A stretch of DNA of 64,000 nt, taken from Bacillus fonticola (GTDB lineage: Bacteria; Bacillota; Bacilli; Bacillales; JC228). The notes under the pieces are model-generated. The model ran no database searches and was not told the origin of the DNA. It worked only from the letters and a program-made list of their open reading frames with translations. Within the stretch, counting starts at the first letter, position 1, and each line of letters opens with the position of its first letter. A program made the translations under genes and the position numbers. Of this stretch, positions 45,848-55,768 are shown one piece after another. The stretch is taken from assembly GCF_012955605.1 (NCBI RefSeq), contig NZ_CP052135.1, positions 2,368,711 through 2,432,710 of the forward strand. The letters run 5' to 3'.

Positions 45848-47751
45848 CACTTTAAAATAACCGAGTACAAAGACGGATCCTGTTCGATAGCCTTTTGTTG
45901 AAAATTGTACGCATCTGTGAAATACACTTGATACCACAAAATAAAAACAAGTACCGTCCATAGCTTACGGCTGTAGTCTCCTTTGCCCACGCGATGGTCT
46001 TCAAGCAGCTGAAGAAGATACGACTTATGGAAGAGGTGATCCACTTCAGCTAGCTGAAACAAATCACGTGCCCAGTCATACCACTCGTCTTTTAACCAGT
46101 GGCGAATTGGTACTGGAAATCCAAGCTTTCGTCTTTGCAACACGTGGTCTGGTACGATGCCTTCTACCGCTTTCCTTAGCATGTATTTCGTCGTACCGTT
46201 TGTCGTTTTCAAAGCTGTCGGCAACTCGCGGGCTACGGCAAACACCTCTTTGTCTAAAAACGGTACGCGCAATTCCAATGAATGCGCCATCGTCATCTTG
46301 TCTGCCTTCAACAAAATGTCACCGCGCAACCACGTGTACATATCGATATGCTGCATTCTTTCAACAGGGTCGTACGCCTTATTTGCTTCATATAGAGGCT
46401 GCGTCACATCCGTGTAATGAATGTCCTCGTTGTAACGAACAAGAAGCTGTCGTTTCTCTTCCTCCAAAAACATCTTGGCATTTCCGATAAAGCGTTCCTC
46501 TAATGGAGTCGTGCCTCGGTCTAAATAGCTCTTCCCTTTCACACCTTCTGGTAACAGGCGCGAAATGGTTCTTAGCCCTCGTTTCATTGCAGGCGGTAGT
46601 CCTTCGAGCATTTGTAAACTTTGTGGTTCACGATAAATGTTGTAGCCACCAAACAGTTCATCTGCACCTTCTCCACTTAAAACGACTGTGGCGTGCTTGC
46701 GAGCTTCTCGTGCGACAAAATATAAAGGGACACACGCCGGGTCTGCTAGTGGGTCATCTAAATGCCACATGATTTTTGGCAATTCGCGCTGATACTCTTC
46801 AGGAGAAATGATGTACGAAATGTTTTCTACACCAATTTTATCTGCCGTCTCCTTCGCCACATCAATCTCTGAGTACCCTTCCTGCTGAAAACCAACAGAA
46901 AATGTTTGAATGCCGGGGTGAAATTCTTTGGCGATGCTGGCGATAATGGAAGAATCGATTCCCCCTGAGAGAAACGACCCTACCGGCACATCACTACGCA
47001 AATGCTTCTCAACAGAGTCGTACAAGCCGTCTTGAATTCTCTTCACCCAATCAGTTTCTTCACGAAGCACTGGTTGGAACGTTGGTTTCCAGTACATTTC
47101 AATATTCATTGGCTCACCGACCGTTTTCGTAAAAAAGTGACCAGGCGGCAATTTTTTAATGCCAACAGACATTGTCATCGGTTCTGGGACGTATTGGAAT
47201 GTGGCGTACTGCTGCAATGCATCGTAATCTAGTACATCATTTTTCAGTGCATGTACGAGTGATTTTTTCTCAGAAGCAAACCATGTCCGTTCCGCATCTT
47301 CTTTATAGAAAAACGGCTTAATTCCAAATTGATCACGTGCGCCAAACAGCTTCTGCTCCTCTTTGTCCCAAATCACAAAGCCAAACATCCCACGAAGCGA
47401 TTGAACTGCTTTTTCCCCGTGCAAATGATAATACGCTAAAATAGTTTCCGTGTCAGAGTCCGTTTCAAACGTCAGACCCGCCTCTTTGCACTCTTCGCGT
47501 AATTCCAAGTAGTTGTAAATTTCTCCATTAAAAATAATCCAATACCGTTCATTTTCGTAAGAGAGAGGCTGATGCCCACACTCTAAATCAATAATACTCA
47601 AACGGCGAAATCCAAATTGTACACGATCATCTTTAAAGAACCCTTCGTCATCTGGTCCACGGTGGGTGATCATTCGATTCATTTCTTGAAAAGTCGTATC
47701 ATTCACTGGTCCTACTCCAGGATTGTGAACGCAACCAATAAAACCACACAT
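45847..47751 (-). CDS. asnB: Asparagine synthetase (glutamine-hydrolysing)
   Basis: AsnB makes asparagine from aspartate, ATP and glutamine-derived ammonia. The 634-residue product begins MCGFIG with the nucleophilic Cys2. Next come the glutaminase domain (MITHRGPDDEG, FGFRRLSIIDL, IFNGEIYNYLELR) and the synthetase domain with PP-loop VGSFLSGGIDSSIIASIA and VLSGEGADELFGGYNIYR. This equals AsnB of B. subtilis in place next to metK. The start is fixed by the processed Cys2. Confidence 0.96.
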   Translation of the reverse strand: MCGFIGCVHNPGVGPVNDTTFQEMNRMITHRGPDDEGFFKDDRVQFGFRRLSIIDLECGHQPLSYENERYWIIFNGEIYNYLELREECKEAGLTFETDSDTETILAYYHLHGEKAVQSLRGMFGFVIWDKEEQKLFGARDQFGIKPFFYKEDAERTWFASEKKSLVHALKNDVLDYDALQQYATFQYVPEPMTMSVGIKKLPPGHFFTKTVGEPMNIEMYWKPTFQPVLREETDWVKRIQDGLYDSVEKHLRSDVPVGSFLSGGIDSSIIASIAKEFHPGIQTFSVGFQQEGYSEIDVAKETADKIGVENISYIISPEEYQRELPKIMWHLDDPLADPACVPLYFVAREARKHATVVLSGEGADELFGGYNIYREPQSLQMLEGLPPAMKRGLRTISRLLPEGVKGKSYLDRGTTPLEERFIGNAKMFLEEEKRQLLVRYNEDIHYTDVTQPLYEANKAYDPVERMQHIDMYTWLRGDILLKADKMTMAHSLELRVPFLDKEVFAVARELPTALKTTNGTTKYMLRKAVEGIVPDHVLQRRKLGFPVPIRHWLKDEWYDWARDLFQLAEVDHLFHKSYLLQLLEDHRVGKGDYSRKLWTVLVFILWYQVYFTDAYNFQQKAIEQDPSLYSVILK

Positions 47752-47912
47752 ATGTTGTCACCTACTCTATTCTCATGCATTTGTATGTACTCTTATCATC
47801 CTACTCAAAATAAACGAGCAGTGCAATGCCCCAAAAGAACGGTCATTTTTATTGTAAACGACAACTATTCTAATGCCGGATCCTCTTCTCTTCTTTCCTA
47901 AAACAGTTTGCA

Positions 47913-47962
47913 CAAAAAAGGGGGCGGTATGAGATATTTCACTCACGCCACCCCTTTTCCCG
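47913..47962 (-). terminator. Terminator after metK
   Basis: Minus strand: GGGGTGGCGTGAG, loop, CTCATACCGCCCCC, then TTTTTT. Confidence 0.88.
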
Positions 47963-47970
47963 TTATCCGT

Positions 47971-49179
47971 TTAACGAGCAGCCTCTTGAGCTTCATCGCG
48001 CAAAAGGGTTGCTTTATCCGTTTCTTCCCATGGAAGATCTAAATCGTTTCGTCCAAAATGACCATATGCTGCCGTTTGCTTGTAGATCGGGCGCCGTAAG
48101 TCAAGCATTTTAATGATACCGGCTGGACGCAGGTCAAAATGCTTGCGTACGAGATCTACGAGCACTTCTTCGGTAACAGTTCCAGACCCAAATGTATCAA
48201 TAGAAATAGAAACCGGTTGAGCAACTCCAATTGCATAGGCAAGTTGCACTTCACATTTATCAGCAAGCCCTGCAGCCACGATGTTTTTCGCCACGTAACG
48301 TGCTGCATATGCCGCAGATCGGTCAACTTTCGTCGCATCTTTTCCTGAGAAAGCCCCTCCACCGTGACGTGCATAGCCACCATACGTATCTACAATAATT
48401 TTACGGCCTGTTAAACCGGCATCGCCTTGTGGTCCACCGATAACGAAGCGACCAGTTGGGTTAATGAAGTATTTAGTGTTCTCGTCAATAAGTCCTTCAG
48501 GCATAACCGGTTTAATGACGTGTTCCTTTAAGTTACGCTGAATTTGTTCCAACGCAATTTCTGGGTGGTGCTGTGTTGAAATAACAACGGTATCAATACG
48601 AACAGGTTGATTGTTCTCGTCGTACTCCACAGTTACTTGCGTTTTACCGTCTGGACGTAAGTAAGGAAGAATATCCTCTTTTCTTACCTCTGTTAAGCGG
48701 CGTGCAAGACGGTGACTTAATGCAATTGGAAGTGGCATAAGCTCTTGTGTTTCGTTACATGCAAACCCGAACATAAGACCTTGGTCTCCAGCACCGATTG
48801 ATTCAATTTCTTTATCCGTCATTTGACCTTCACGAGATTCTAATGCTTGGTCAACACCCATTGCGATATCTGGCGATTGCTCGTCAATTGATGTCAGAAC
48901 GGCACATGTTTCAGCATCAAAACCGTATTTTGCTCGTGTATAACCGATACCACGAATCGTTTCACGAACGATTTTTGGAATGTCGACATAAGTTTGTGTT
49001 GTGATCTCTCCAGAAACGAGCACTAGACCTGTGGTGACAGATGTTTCACATGCTACACGTGCGTTCGGATCTTTTTCTAAAATGGCATCCAAAATAGCAT
49101 CTGAGATTTGGTCACAGATTTTATCAGGATGTCCTTCAGTTACAGACTCCGACGTGAATAAGCGACGATTTTTTGACAT
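47971..49179 (-). CDS. metK: S-adenosylmethionine synthetase
   Basis: MetK makes SAM from methionine and ATP. The 402-residue product begins [20 protein letters not shown] with the His/Asp active-site motif. [16 protein letters not shown] is the nucleotide loop and [20 protein letters not shown] the phosphate loop. A longer frame from 49215 is possible, but family alignments start at MSKNRR; GGAG lies 12 nt before it. A SAM-I riboswitch lies upstream, so SAM shuts its own synthesis down. Confidence 0.97.
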   Translation of the reverse strand: MSKNRRLFTSESVTEGHPDKICDQISDAILDAILEKDPNARVACETSVTTGLVLVSGEITTQTYVDIPKIVRETIRGIGYTRAKYGFDAETCAVLTSIDEQSPDIAMGVDQALESREGQMTDKEIESIGAGDQGLMFGFACNETQELMPLPIALSHRLARRLTEVRKEDILPYLRPDGKTQVTVEYDENNQPVRIDTVVISTQHHPEIALEQIQRNLKEHVIKPVMPEGLIDENTKYFINPTGRFVIGGPQGDAGLTGRKIIVDTYGGYARHGGGAFSGKDATKVDRSAAYAARYVAKNIVAAGLADKCEVQLAYAIGVAQPVSISIDTFGSGTVTEEVLVDLVRKHFDLRPAGIIKMLDLRRPIYKQTAAYGHFGRNDLDLPWEETDKATLLRDEAQEAAR

Positions 49180-49270
49180 AGTTTTATTCATCTCCTTCAA
49201 CTTCTGGGAGTCCATACTTTCGGAGTGCTTCTGGCTTCTTTTTCAAAGGAAAAACAAGTTCCTATTATAG

Positions 49271-49301
49271 AAAAAACCTTTCCCATTATGAGGAAAGGTA
49301 T
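49271..49301 (-). terminator. SAM-controlled terminator of metK
   Basis: Minus strand: ACCTTTCC, loop, GGGAAAGGT, then TTTTTT. It lies just 3' of the SAM-I aptamer and is its expression platform. Confidence 0.88.
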
Positions 49302-49318
49302 ACATCATTCAGCCTTTC

Positions 49319-49479
49319 ACTCTTATCGATCAAGGGCTCCCCTTGCTACAGGTTAAGCACCTTAGGAGCGGGCGTATCTCGCTGCACGAGCTACAGGCGC
49401 TTTAGGCAAGCGCCTTCCACATCTCTTGGTTGCTGGGTTTCATCGGGCCTGTTCCCTCCACCAACTCTGGATAAGAGTA
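49319..49479 (-). promoter_or_regulatory. SAM-I riboswitch (S-box) of metK
   Basis: On the minus strand: P1 arm ACTCTTATC, then CAGAGTTGGTGGAGGGA, CCCGATGAAACCCAGCAACC, AAGGTGCTTAACC and closing GATAAGAGT. These are the S-box hallmarks. Between CAACC and AAGGTGC there are two extra-long GC-rich hairpins (GGCGCTTGCC...GCGCC and AGCTCGTGCAGCGAG), so the P3 arm is larger than usual. SAM binding would favour the terminator at 49271-49301. Confidence 0.93.
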
Positions 49480-49525
49480 TCCATTCAACAATTTATCTTA
49501 ACGTACGCAATTAAAAAATGCAATG

Positions 49526-49924
49526 TTATCTTTCATTTTTTGTCGAAGTTTGCTTTTGTGGAATCGCACAAGCCCCATCTTTGCATTGTGAAGCCAACAA
49601 TTTATGACGATTATTTGCGATAAGACGGTACACGGGATTACCGATCCGGTCTATAAAAGGAACATAAAGCAAAATTGCTAAAGGAAAACCGAGTGGTGTT
49701 TGTCGAAGTAAATAACGTACCGCATAAAATCCCTTTTTCGTTTTCTTTCTCGTAAGAACGTGAAGCTCTGTCCGGAGTTCTTCATTTGTATAAGAGACAT
49801 CGTCCGCTACTTCTTGGAGGGTGCTCCATTGAATTCGATGGAACAGATCAAGTTGACGAAAAGCCTCTTTCGTTTTGCGACAGAGTGCACATTGCCCGTC
49901 GTACAACGCTATTACTCGTTTCAT
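49526..49924 (-). CDS. DCC-family thiol-disulfide oxidoreductase (DUF393)
   Basis: The 132-residue protein has the signature ALYDGQCALCRKTKEAFRQLD at the N-terminus (Cys-x-x-Cys) and SAVRY-like KKGFYAVRYLLRQTPLGF in the middle. The DCC family resembles thioredoxin folds of unknown partner. The extra C-terminal SQCKDGACAIPQ adds two more Cys, a possible second redox or metal site. GGAGGTGG lies before the ATG at 49924. It lies between metK's leader and pckA. Confidence 0.83.
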   Translation of the reverse strand: MKRVIALYDGQCALCRKTKEAFRQLDLFHRIQWSTLQEVADDVSYTNEELRTELHVLTRKKTKKGFYAVRYLLRQTPLGFPLAILLYVPFIDRIGNPVYRLIANNRHKLLASQCKDGACAIPQKQTSTKNER

Positions 49925-49983
49925 TGAATCCACCTCCCTTAAGGTTAGTATACAGAAATAGGAAGGAAAGAGACACCGAAAAA

Positions 49984-50039
49984 GTTGTGTCACACAACGT
50001 GTAAATTAGTATAGACTATTAAAACCAATGTGTTATACT
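49984..50039 (+). promoter_or_regulatory. pckA promoter with a CcpN-box match
   Basis: TGTGTTATACT (50029-50039) fits the CcpN operator consensus TRTGHYATAYW at every position and includes the -10 hexamer TATACT. TAGACT 16 nt upstream is a plausible -35. A separate perfect 7-1-7 palindrome GTTGTGT-C-ACACAAC lies at 49984-49998. CcpN represses pckA and gapB on sugars in B. subtilis. No binding has been shown here. Confidence 0.7.
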
Positions 50040-50086
50040 AATTAACATCAAACAAGACAAATTTTCCAGTAAAGGTAGGGTCACGT

Positions 50087-51670
50087 ATGCAATCCAGTAT
50101 GCTTCAAAAAGAATTGTCTCAACTTATTCATGGGGAAAATGTCATCATGCAACCCTCTGTTCCCGTGCTCGTACAAGAATCTTTATCACGAAACGAGGGA
50201 CAGCTTACTGCTACCGGAGCACTCAGTGTGTCAACTGGAGAATTTACCGGTCGTAGTCCGCTAGATAAATATATCGTTAAGGATGACGAAACGAAGGATA
50301 CAGTAGATTGGGGGGCTATTAACCAACCTATCTCTCCAGACGACTTCGGACGTTTATATGAAAAGGTAGTTTCTTACTTACAGAAAAAATCTGAAACTTA
50401 TGTGTTCAAAGGATTTGCTGGTGCCGACAAAGAGTATCAACTTCCAATTCAGGTGATGACAGAATATGCGTGGCACAACTTGTTCGCACAGCAATTATTC
50501 ATCACGCCAACGAAAGAAGAATTTAGCAACCATGAAGCACAGTTTACTGTATTATACGCACCTGGTTGTAAAGCTGATCCAGTTGTAGATGGAACACGTA
50601 GTGAAACATTTATTGTTACTTCCTTCACGCAACGTGTCGTCTTAATTGGTGGAACAGAATACGCTGGTGAAATGAAAAAAGCCATTTTCTCTTGCATGAA
50701 TTACTTATTACCGAAACAAAACGTATTTCCTATGCATTGCTCTGCAAACATTGGTGAAGAAGGGGATGTCGCACTTTTCTTCGGACTTTCAGGTACTGGG
50801 AAAACGACATTGTCTGCTGACCCACAGAGACGCCTTATCGGTGATGACGAGCACGGCTGGTCGTCTCACGGTATTTTCAACATAGAGGGCGGATGCTATG
50901 CAAAGTGCATCGGACTTACTGAAGTGAAGGAACCACAAATTTACCGCGCGATCCAATTCGGGGCTGTTCTTGAAAATGTTGTCTTAAACCAAGATGGGGA
51001 ACCGGATTATGATAACAACACAAAAACAGATAACACACGTGCCGCATACTCTTTGCAGGCTATTGATCGAGCCGTGTTACCTTCTGTTGCGAGTCAACCT
51101 ACAACGATTGTATTTTTGACAGCTGACGCATTCGGTGTTCTTCCACCCATCGCCAAGTTAACGAAAGAACAAGCAATGTATCACTTCTTGAGTGGTTACA
51201 CGAGCAAATTAGCAGGAACAGAACGCGGGATCACTTCACCACAAGCAACATTTTCTGCCTGTTTCGGAGCACCGTTCCTTCCACGTTCACCACTTCATTA
51301 TGCGGAACAACTCGGGGCGAAACTCGACGCAGAAGAAGTTCAAGTTTTTCTCGTTAACACAGGCTGGACAGGAGGCCCTTACGGAGTTGGAGACCGGATG
51401 CCTTTACTCCAAACGCGCCTCATGATTCATGCCGCCTTATCTGGTGAGCTTGACGCACTAGACACAATACAAGAACCTGTATTTGGTCTGCATATCCCAC
51501 AAGGCATTCCTGGAGTTGAAGAAAACCGACTTCACCCTCGGAAAACGTGGAATGACCCTGCTGAGTATGATGAAAAAGCAGCACAACTCGTTGCCCAATT
51601 CCGTGCTAACTTCGAAAAGTTTCGCGGTGTCGCGGCTACTATTGAAAAAGCTGGTGGGCCTATAGCGTAA
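50087..51670 (+). CDS. pckA: Phosphoenolpyruvate carboxykinase (ATP)
   Basis: PckA turns oxaloacetate and ATP into phosphoenolpyruvate, the entry to gluconeogenesis. The 527-residue product has the kinase loop [16 protein letters not shown] (about 233-248), metal-site [20 protein letters not shown] and substrate region [22 protein letters not shown] precedes the ATG. The promoter carries a CcpN-type box. A terminator and then a 20-bp tandem array follow. Confidence 0.96.
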   Translation: MQSSMLQKELSQLIHGENVIMQPSVPVLVQESLSRNEGQLTATGALSVSTGEFTGRSPLDKYIVKDDETKDTVDWGAINQPISPDDFGRLYEKVVSYLQKKSETYVFKGFAGADKEYQLPIQVMTEYAWHNLFAQQLFITPTKEEFSNHEAQFTVLYAPGCKADPVVDGTRSETFIVTSFTQRVVLIGGTEYAGEMKKAIFSCMNYLLPKQNVFPMHCSANIGEEGDVALFFGLSGTGKTTLSADPQRRLIGDDEHGWSSHGIFNIEGGCYAKCIGLTEVKEPQIYRAIQFGAVLENVVLNQDGEPDYDNNTKTDNTRAAYSLQAIDRAVLPSVASQPTTIVFLTADAFGVLPPIAKLTKEQAMYHFLSGYTSKLAGTERGITSPQATFSACFGAPFLPRSPLHYAEQLGAKLDAEEVQVFLVNTGWTGGPYGVGDRMPLLQTRLMIHAALSGELDALDTIQEPVFGLHIPQGIPGVEENRLHPRKTWNDPAEYDEKAAQLVAQFRANFEKFRGVAATIEKAGGPIA

Positions 51671-51678
51671 ATTAAAAC

Positions 51679-51727
51679 AAAAGCTGACTCCAATGGCGAA
51701 CAAGTCATCGGGTCAGCTTTTTTTGTG
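51679..51727 (+). terminator. Terminator of pckA
   Basis: AAAGCTGAC, loop of about 27, GTCAGCTTT, then seven T. Tandem array B begins 14 nt after it. Confidence 0.82.
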
Positions 51728-51740
51728 TTCAAGCTTTATC

Positions 51741-52141
51741 CTAAGTCTGCGCATTCCCCGCTGAGTCTGCGCATTCCCCGCTGAGTGTGCGCATTCCCTC
51801 CTGAGTCTACGCATTCCCCGCTGAGTCTGCGCATTCCCTCCTGAGTCTGCGCATTCCCCCCTGAGTCTGCGCATTCCCTCCTGAGTCTGCGCATTCCCCC
51901 CTGAGTCTGCGCATTCCCCGCTGAGTCTGCGCATTCCCCGCTGAGTCTGCGCATTCCCTCCTGAGTCTACGCATTCCCCGCTGAGTCTGCGCATTCCCCG
52001 CTGAGTCTGCGCATTCCCCGCTGAGTCTGAGCATTCCCCGCTGAGTCTGCGCATTCCCCCGCTGAGTCTGCGCATTCCCTCCTGAGTCTGAGCATTCCCT
52101 CCTGAGTCTGCGCATTCCCCGCTGAGTCTGCGCATTCCCCG
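51741..52141. repeat. 20-bp tandem array B (20 units)
   Basis: Plus-strand units read CTGAGTCTGCGCATTCCCCG. Twenty units, all 20 bp except one with an extra C (near 52060). TGAGTCTGCGCATTCC is nearly invariant; the last four bases alternate among CCGC, CTCC and CCCC. Three units have GAGCAT instead of GCGCAT, and two have GTCTAC or GTGTGC changes. The array fills the space between the pckA and ytmB terminators. The minus strand is open in all frames as a by-product. Confidence 0.95.
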
Positions 52142-52142
52142 A

Positions 52143-52194
52143 CAAAAAAACGCAAAGGACTTCTTTACACTAAAGTCTCATGCGTTTTAATCGA
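52143..52194 (-). terminator. Terminator of ytmB
   Basis: Minus strand: AAAACGCA, GACTT loop AAGTC, TGCGTTTTTTT. A two-part stem with a seven-T tail, directly abutting array B. Confidence 0.82.
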
Positions 52195-52217
52195 TTAGTG
52201 TCCTTTAAAATCAACAT

Positions 52218-52454
52218 CTAGTTCGTCGAATGCAACGAGTGTAACTCATAGCGTAGCACCGTTTGATCCGCTTCCCATTTTAGAGACGATACAGTAGCGG
52301 TACCGGATGGCTCACTTGCTGCCGTTTTATACAAAGTAAGTTCTTCGCCGATAGGAAATAGGTGGTACCCATCTAACAAAAGTTCAAATGTATTTTGCTT
52401 TAAACGTTTTGCTTTTCCTTCCGTCACTAGCTTTGTCTCCCACGTTACGCGCAT
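52218..52454 (-). CDS. ytmB: YtmB, DUF2584 family protein
   Basis: The 78-residue cytoplasmic protein starts WETKLVTEGKAKRLKQNTFE and ends TVLRYELHSLHSTN, matching YtmB. DUF2584 proteins are small and of unknown function. Position next to pckA, converging with it, agrees with B. subtilis. The start ATG at 52454 has a GGGGGAT stretch upstream. Confidence 0.85.
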   Translation of the reverse strand: MRVTWETKLVTEGKAKRLKQNTFELLLDGYHLFPIGEELTLYKTAASEPSGTATVSSLKWEADQTVLRYELHSLHSTN

Positions 52455-52902
52455 CAGATTATCCCCCGTTTATGTAGATGATTTTTCATTTAGCTGTGCT
52501 TTTCATCCACTAGGTAGCCCTTTTAACTGTTTCTCGATTTACCTGTGGTGGAAAATAGTGTGTATACGTTGGAAAATACCATGTTTCTACTGGCTTGTCC
52601 ATCCCTTACTGTCTTGTGGGATTCGGTGAGATGAACGGATAAAACTCTACGGTTCCAGACTAACGACCCACAGCTAACCTCTTCTATTCTAACTAGACAA
52701 AGGCCATTTTATTTCCAAATAAAATATAGGCATTCACACACACATTCCTTCTTTCATAAGATATCACAGCGACAGACAAAAAACGTATGTCTCTATTTAT
52801 AAAGACGATTTCCGTTCACGTTGGCGTTACGAAAGGCCTACTATTAGTCCTTTTCATCCAATTCGTCTCGTGATGAAAAGAGTGATAAAAAAGGAGTGGA
52901 AC
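52455..52902. other. Spacer upstream of the ytlACD operon, with a palindrome
   Basis: No gene is seen. A perfect 9-2-9 palindrome ATTTTATTT-CC-AAATAAAAT (52706-52725), flanked by GCC and GGC, lies about 180 nt before the ytlA start. It could be an operator. The rest shows nothing clear. Confidence 0.5.
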
Positions 52903-53907
52903 GTGTTCATGAAAGGGAAAAAAGTTCTCTTACTGTTATTGGCTGGCATTCTTATGTTTGGGTTAGTCGCTTGTTCAGCTGAGGATGGCAGTTTGAAACA
53001 AGTAAAAGTTGCAGAAGTTACTCGATCTATTTTCTATGCTCCCCAATATGTAGCCGTTGAAAAAGGTTTTTTTGAAGAAGAAGGATTAGAAATAGACATT
53101 ACGACGACATGGGGCGGAGACAAGACAATGACAGCTCTTCTTTCTGACGGTGCAGACATCGCACTAGTTGGCTCAGAAACGTCAATCTATGTATATGCAC
53201 AAGGAGCAAGTGAGCCTGCTATCAACTTTGCTCAATTGACACAAACAGACGGAACCTTCCTCGTGGCACGCGAACCCGATGACGACTTCCAGTGGGACGA
53301 TATTAAAGGGAAGGACTACTTAGGACAGCGACCTGGTGGTATGCCACAAATGGTTGGCGAGTTTGTTCTCAAAAACAACGACATTGATTTAGAGAATGAT
53401 ATCAATCTCATCCAAAATGTAGATTACGCAAACATTCCAAACGCCTTTGCCTCTGGAACTGGTGACTACGTACAGCTGTTTGAACCGCAAGCAAGTATGT
53501 TTGAAGAAGAAGGCATCGGATATATTGTCGCCTCCTTCGGTGAAGAAAGTGGCAAAGTACCATACACCACCTTCATGACAAAAGAAGACTACTTGACGGA
53601 AGATAAAGAAACTGTAAAAAAATTCACTCGTGCCATTTACAAAGCACAGCAATGGGTTGACAGTGCCTCTCCTGAGGAAATCGCTGAAGTTGTCGCGCCT
53701 TTCTTTGAGGATACAGAAATGGAACTACTCGCAACGGTTGTGGAGCGATACAAGAGCCAGAACTCTATGGCTACAGATCCAATTCTAGATGAAGAAGAAT
53801 GGAATAACTTGCAAAACATCATGGATGAGTCTGGACAATTACCAGCAAGAGTTGATTACACTGACCTTGTTAACATCGACATTGCTGAGGGAGTTATCAA
53901 CGAGTAA
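52903..53907 (+). CDS. ytlA: ABC transporter substrate-binding lipoprotein (YtlA-like)
   Basis: This is an extracellular solute-binding protein of the NMT1/THI5/SsuA type. The N-terminus is a signal peptide with the lipobox GLVAC. The mature part opens VKVAEVTRSIFYAPQYVAVEKGFFEEEGLEIDI and contains DGADIALVGSETSIYVYAQGA. That class binds sulfonates, nitrate, pyrimidines or thiamine precursors; the ligand here is unknown. A GTG at 52903 is 6 nt from GGAG; the ATG two codons later is 12 nt away. First gene of a three-gene importer operon. Confidence 0.87.
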   Translation: MFMKGKKVLLLLLAGILMFGLVACSAEDGSLKQVKVAEVTRSIFYAPQYVAVEKGFFEEEGLEIDITTTWGGDKTMTALLSDGADIALVGSETSIYVYAQGASEPAINFAQLTQTDGTFLVAREPDDDFQWDDIKGKDYLGQRPGGMPQMVGEFVLKNNDIDLENDINLIQNVDYANIPNAFASGTGDYVQLFEPQASMFEEEGIGYIVASFGEESGKVPYTTFMTKEDYLTEDKETVKKFTRAIYKAQQWVDSASPEEIAEVVAPFFEDTEMELLATVVERYKSQNSMATDPILDEEEWNNLQNIMDESGQLPARVDYTDLVNIDIAEGVINE

Positions 53908-53922
53908 AGGAGGACACACATC

Positions 53923-54687
53923 ATGTCGTTTGTGACTGTACACGATGTGAACCATAGCTACTTTTCGGAGAGGGAGGCCACAGAAGCACTCAGGGACATC
54001 TCGTTTACGATGGAAAAGGGTGAATTTATCTCTCTACTTGGTCCGAGCGGCTGTGGGAAGACGACACTTCTCTCCATTATCGCTGGTCTATTATTGCCAA
54101 CAACAGGGACTATTACACTCAATAACAAAACGATGCAAGGTCCCTCTCGTGATACTGGCTATATGCTGCAACAAGATTACTTGTTTCCTTGGAAGACCAT
54201 TGAGGAAAATGTCACGATCGGATTAACCATTACGGGAAACAAAGAAGTACAGCCTCGTCAGAAAGCCCTTTTGCGTCTTGAGGAATTTGGACTGTACAAT
54301 GTGGAGAAGAAATACCCGAGTGAACTATCAGGGGGGATGCGCCAACGGGTTGCCTTGGCGCGCACCCTTGCTACAGACCCTAGTATTCTACTCTTAGATG
54401 AGCCATTTTCAGCGCTCGATTACCAAACTAAGCTCAAACTAGAGGATCTTGTATTCGACACATTAAAGGCCTATGAAAAAACAGCTATTCTTGTCACCCA
54501 CGATATTGGTGAGGCAATTGCCATGAGTGACAAGATCATTTTACTTTCTCCAAATCCCGGAACGATCCACCGCACCTTTCATCTCTCAGATGAATTGCGT
54601 ACGATCCGTCCATTTGAAGCCCGTCAACACGACACTTACAATGATTGGTTCCGAGAGATATGGAAGGAGATGGAGTCCCTTGAATAA
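53923..54687 (+). CDS. ytlC: ABC transporter ATP-binding protein (YtlC-like)
   Basis: The 254-residue ATPase subunit has Walker [16 protein letters not shown]-loop [11 protein letters not shown], signature [15 protein letters not shown], Walker [16 protein letters not shown] and the switch His in [12 protein letters not shown]. It powers the YtlA/YtlD importer. GGAGGA precedes the ATG, 15 nt after the ytlA stop. Its last codons overlap the start of ytlD by 8 bases. Confidence 0.92.
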   Translation: MSFVTVHDVNHSYFSEREATEALRDISFTMEKGEFISLLGPSGCGKTTLLSIIAGLLLPTTGTITLNNKTMQGPSRDTGYMLQQDYLFPWKTIEENVTIGLTITGNKEVQPRQKALLRLEEFGLYNVEKKYPSELSGGMRQRVALARTLATDPSILLLDEPFSALDYQTKLKLEDLVFDTLKAYEKTAILVTHDIGEAIAMSDKIILLSPNPGTIHRTFHLSDELRTIRPFEARQHDTYNDWFREIWKEMESLE

Positions 54688-55495
54688 TATAGAGATAACA
54701 ATTCATGAACGTTATCAACAATACAAAGCTAAAATCCGTAAAGAAAAGCGGACTGTCCGTCTTATCCAACTCCTTCTCTTCGTTTCCTTTTTCGGATTAT
54801 GGGAAATAGCAAGCCGTAACGAGTGGATTGACCCACTCATTTTTAGTTCACCGACAAAAGTTTGGGCGCTCTTTCTTGAACACTTACAGACCGGTCAACT
54901 TTTCTCCAACTTATCGATTACGCTGTTTGAAACTGTACTAGGATTTATTCTCGGAACAGTAGCAGGTGTTCTTCTTGCCATTCTGCTCTGGTGGTCACCT
55001 AGAATCTCCAACGTGCTCGACCCCTACATGGTCGTGATGAACGCCATGCCAAAAGTGGCACTTGGTCCTATTCTCATTGTGGCTCTCGGTCCAAACTTTT
55101 CAAGCATTATTGCTATGGGGGTGCTCATCTCTGTCATTATCACCACCCTTGTCGTCTACTCTGCCTTTCAAGAAGTAGATCCAAACTATCCAAAAGTATT
55201 GCAAACGTTTCAAGCATCTAAAAAGCAAGTATTTCAAGAGGCCATTTTTCCTGCCAGCCTTCCGACTATTATCTCCACACTGAAAGTAAACGTAGGTTTA
55301 TCCTGGGTCGGGGTCATTGTTGGAGAATACCTTGTCAGCAATAGCGGACTCGGGTACATGATCATTTACGGATTCCAAGTATTTAATTTTACACTCGTTA
55401 TGCTATCTCTGCTACTCATCGCATTATGTGCCACTCTCATGTATCAAGGAGTCGAATGGATCGAGCGAAAAGCACTTCGACGAACAAGACAATAA
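54680..55495 (+). CDS. ytlD: ABC transporter permease (YtlD-like)
   Basis: The 271-residue permease has six hydrophobic helices and the ATPase-contact EAA-type loop ([34 protein letters not shown]). It belongs to the SsuC/TauC type. The frame is open far upstream inside ytlC, but the family length and a GGAG just before it support the TTG at 54680, which overlaps the ytlC stop. Strong terminator after it. Confidence 0.9.
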   Translation: MNNIEITIHERYQQYKAKIRKEKRTVRLIQLLLFVSFFGLWEIASRNEWIDPLIFSSPTKVWALFLEHLQTGQLFSNLSITLFETVLGFILGTVAGVLLAILLWWSPRISNVLDPYMVVMNAMPKVALGPILIVALGPNFSSIIAMGVLISVIITTLVVYSAFQEVDPNYPKVLQTFQASKKQVFQEAIFPASLPTIISTLKVNVGLSWVGVIVGEYLVSNSGLGYMIIYGFQVFNFTLVMLSLLLIALCATLMYQGVEWIERKALRRTRQ

Positions 55496-55508
55496 TGGAT
55501 CTCACTCA

Positions 55509-55563
55509 CAGCGAGCCAAGTACTTTCGCATTATTACAATGCTTCGTACTGGCTCGTTTTTCT
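55509..55563 (+). terminator. Terminator of the ytlACD operon
   Basis: GCGAGCCAAGTAC ... GTACTGGCTCG, then TTTTTC. Long stem with an internal loop. Confidence 0.83.
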
Positions 55564-55676
55564 ATTGACATTTAAATCACTCCTTTACCGAAGCTTCGAG
55601 ATTCATTCCCGCTATTACGCTTCGTTATACCCGTTTCTTTTACACAAAACTAATTATTCAGACTTTTGTATGTCGT

Positions 55677-55734
55677 ATTGACTTGAAAATGATTATCAGT
55701 GAGAATGTAATCAGAGATAATGAAATTCATTATC
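55677..55734 (+). promoter_or_regulatory. Promoter with two Fur-box-like sites before the iron importer
   Basis: GATAATGAA-A-TTCATTATC (55716-55734) is a perfect 9-1-9 palindrome of Fur-box type. TGAAAATGATTATCAGTGAG (from 55684) resembles a second box. A possible -35 TTGACT near 55678 with GAGAAT 17 nt on would be covered by the first box. Fur with iron would then block the promoter. Location 30-90 nt before the FbpA-type gene fits. Confidence 0.78.
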
Positions 55735-55768
55735 ATCTAACTAATAGAAAAAATTTGGAGGGATACGG

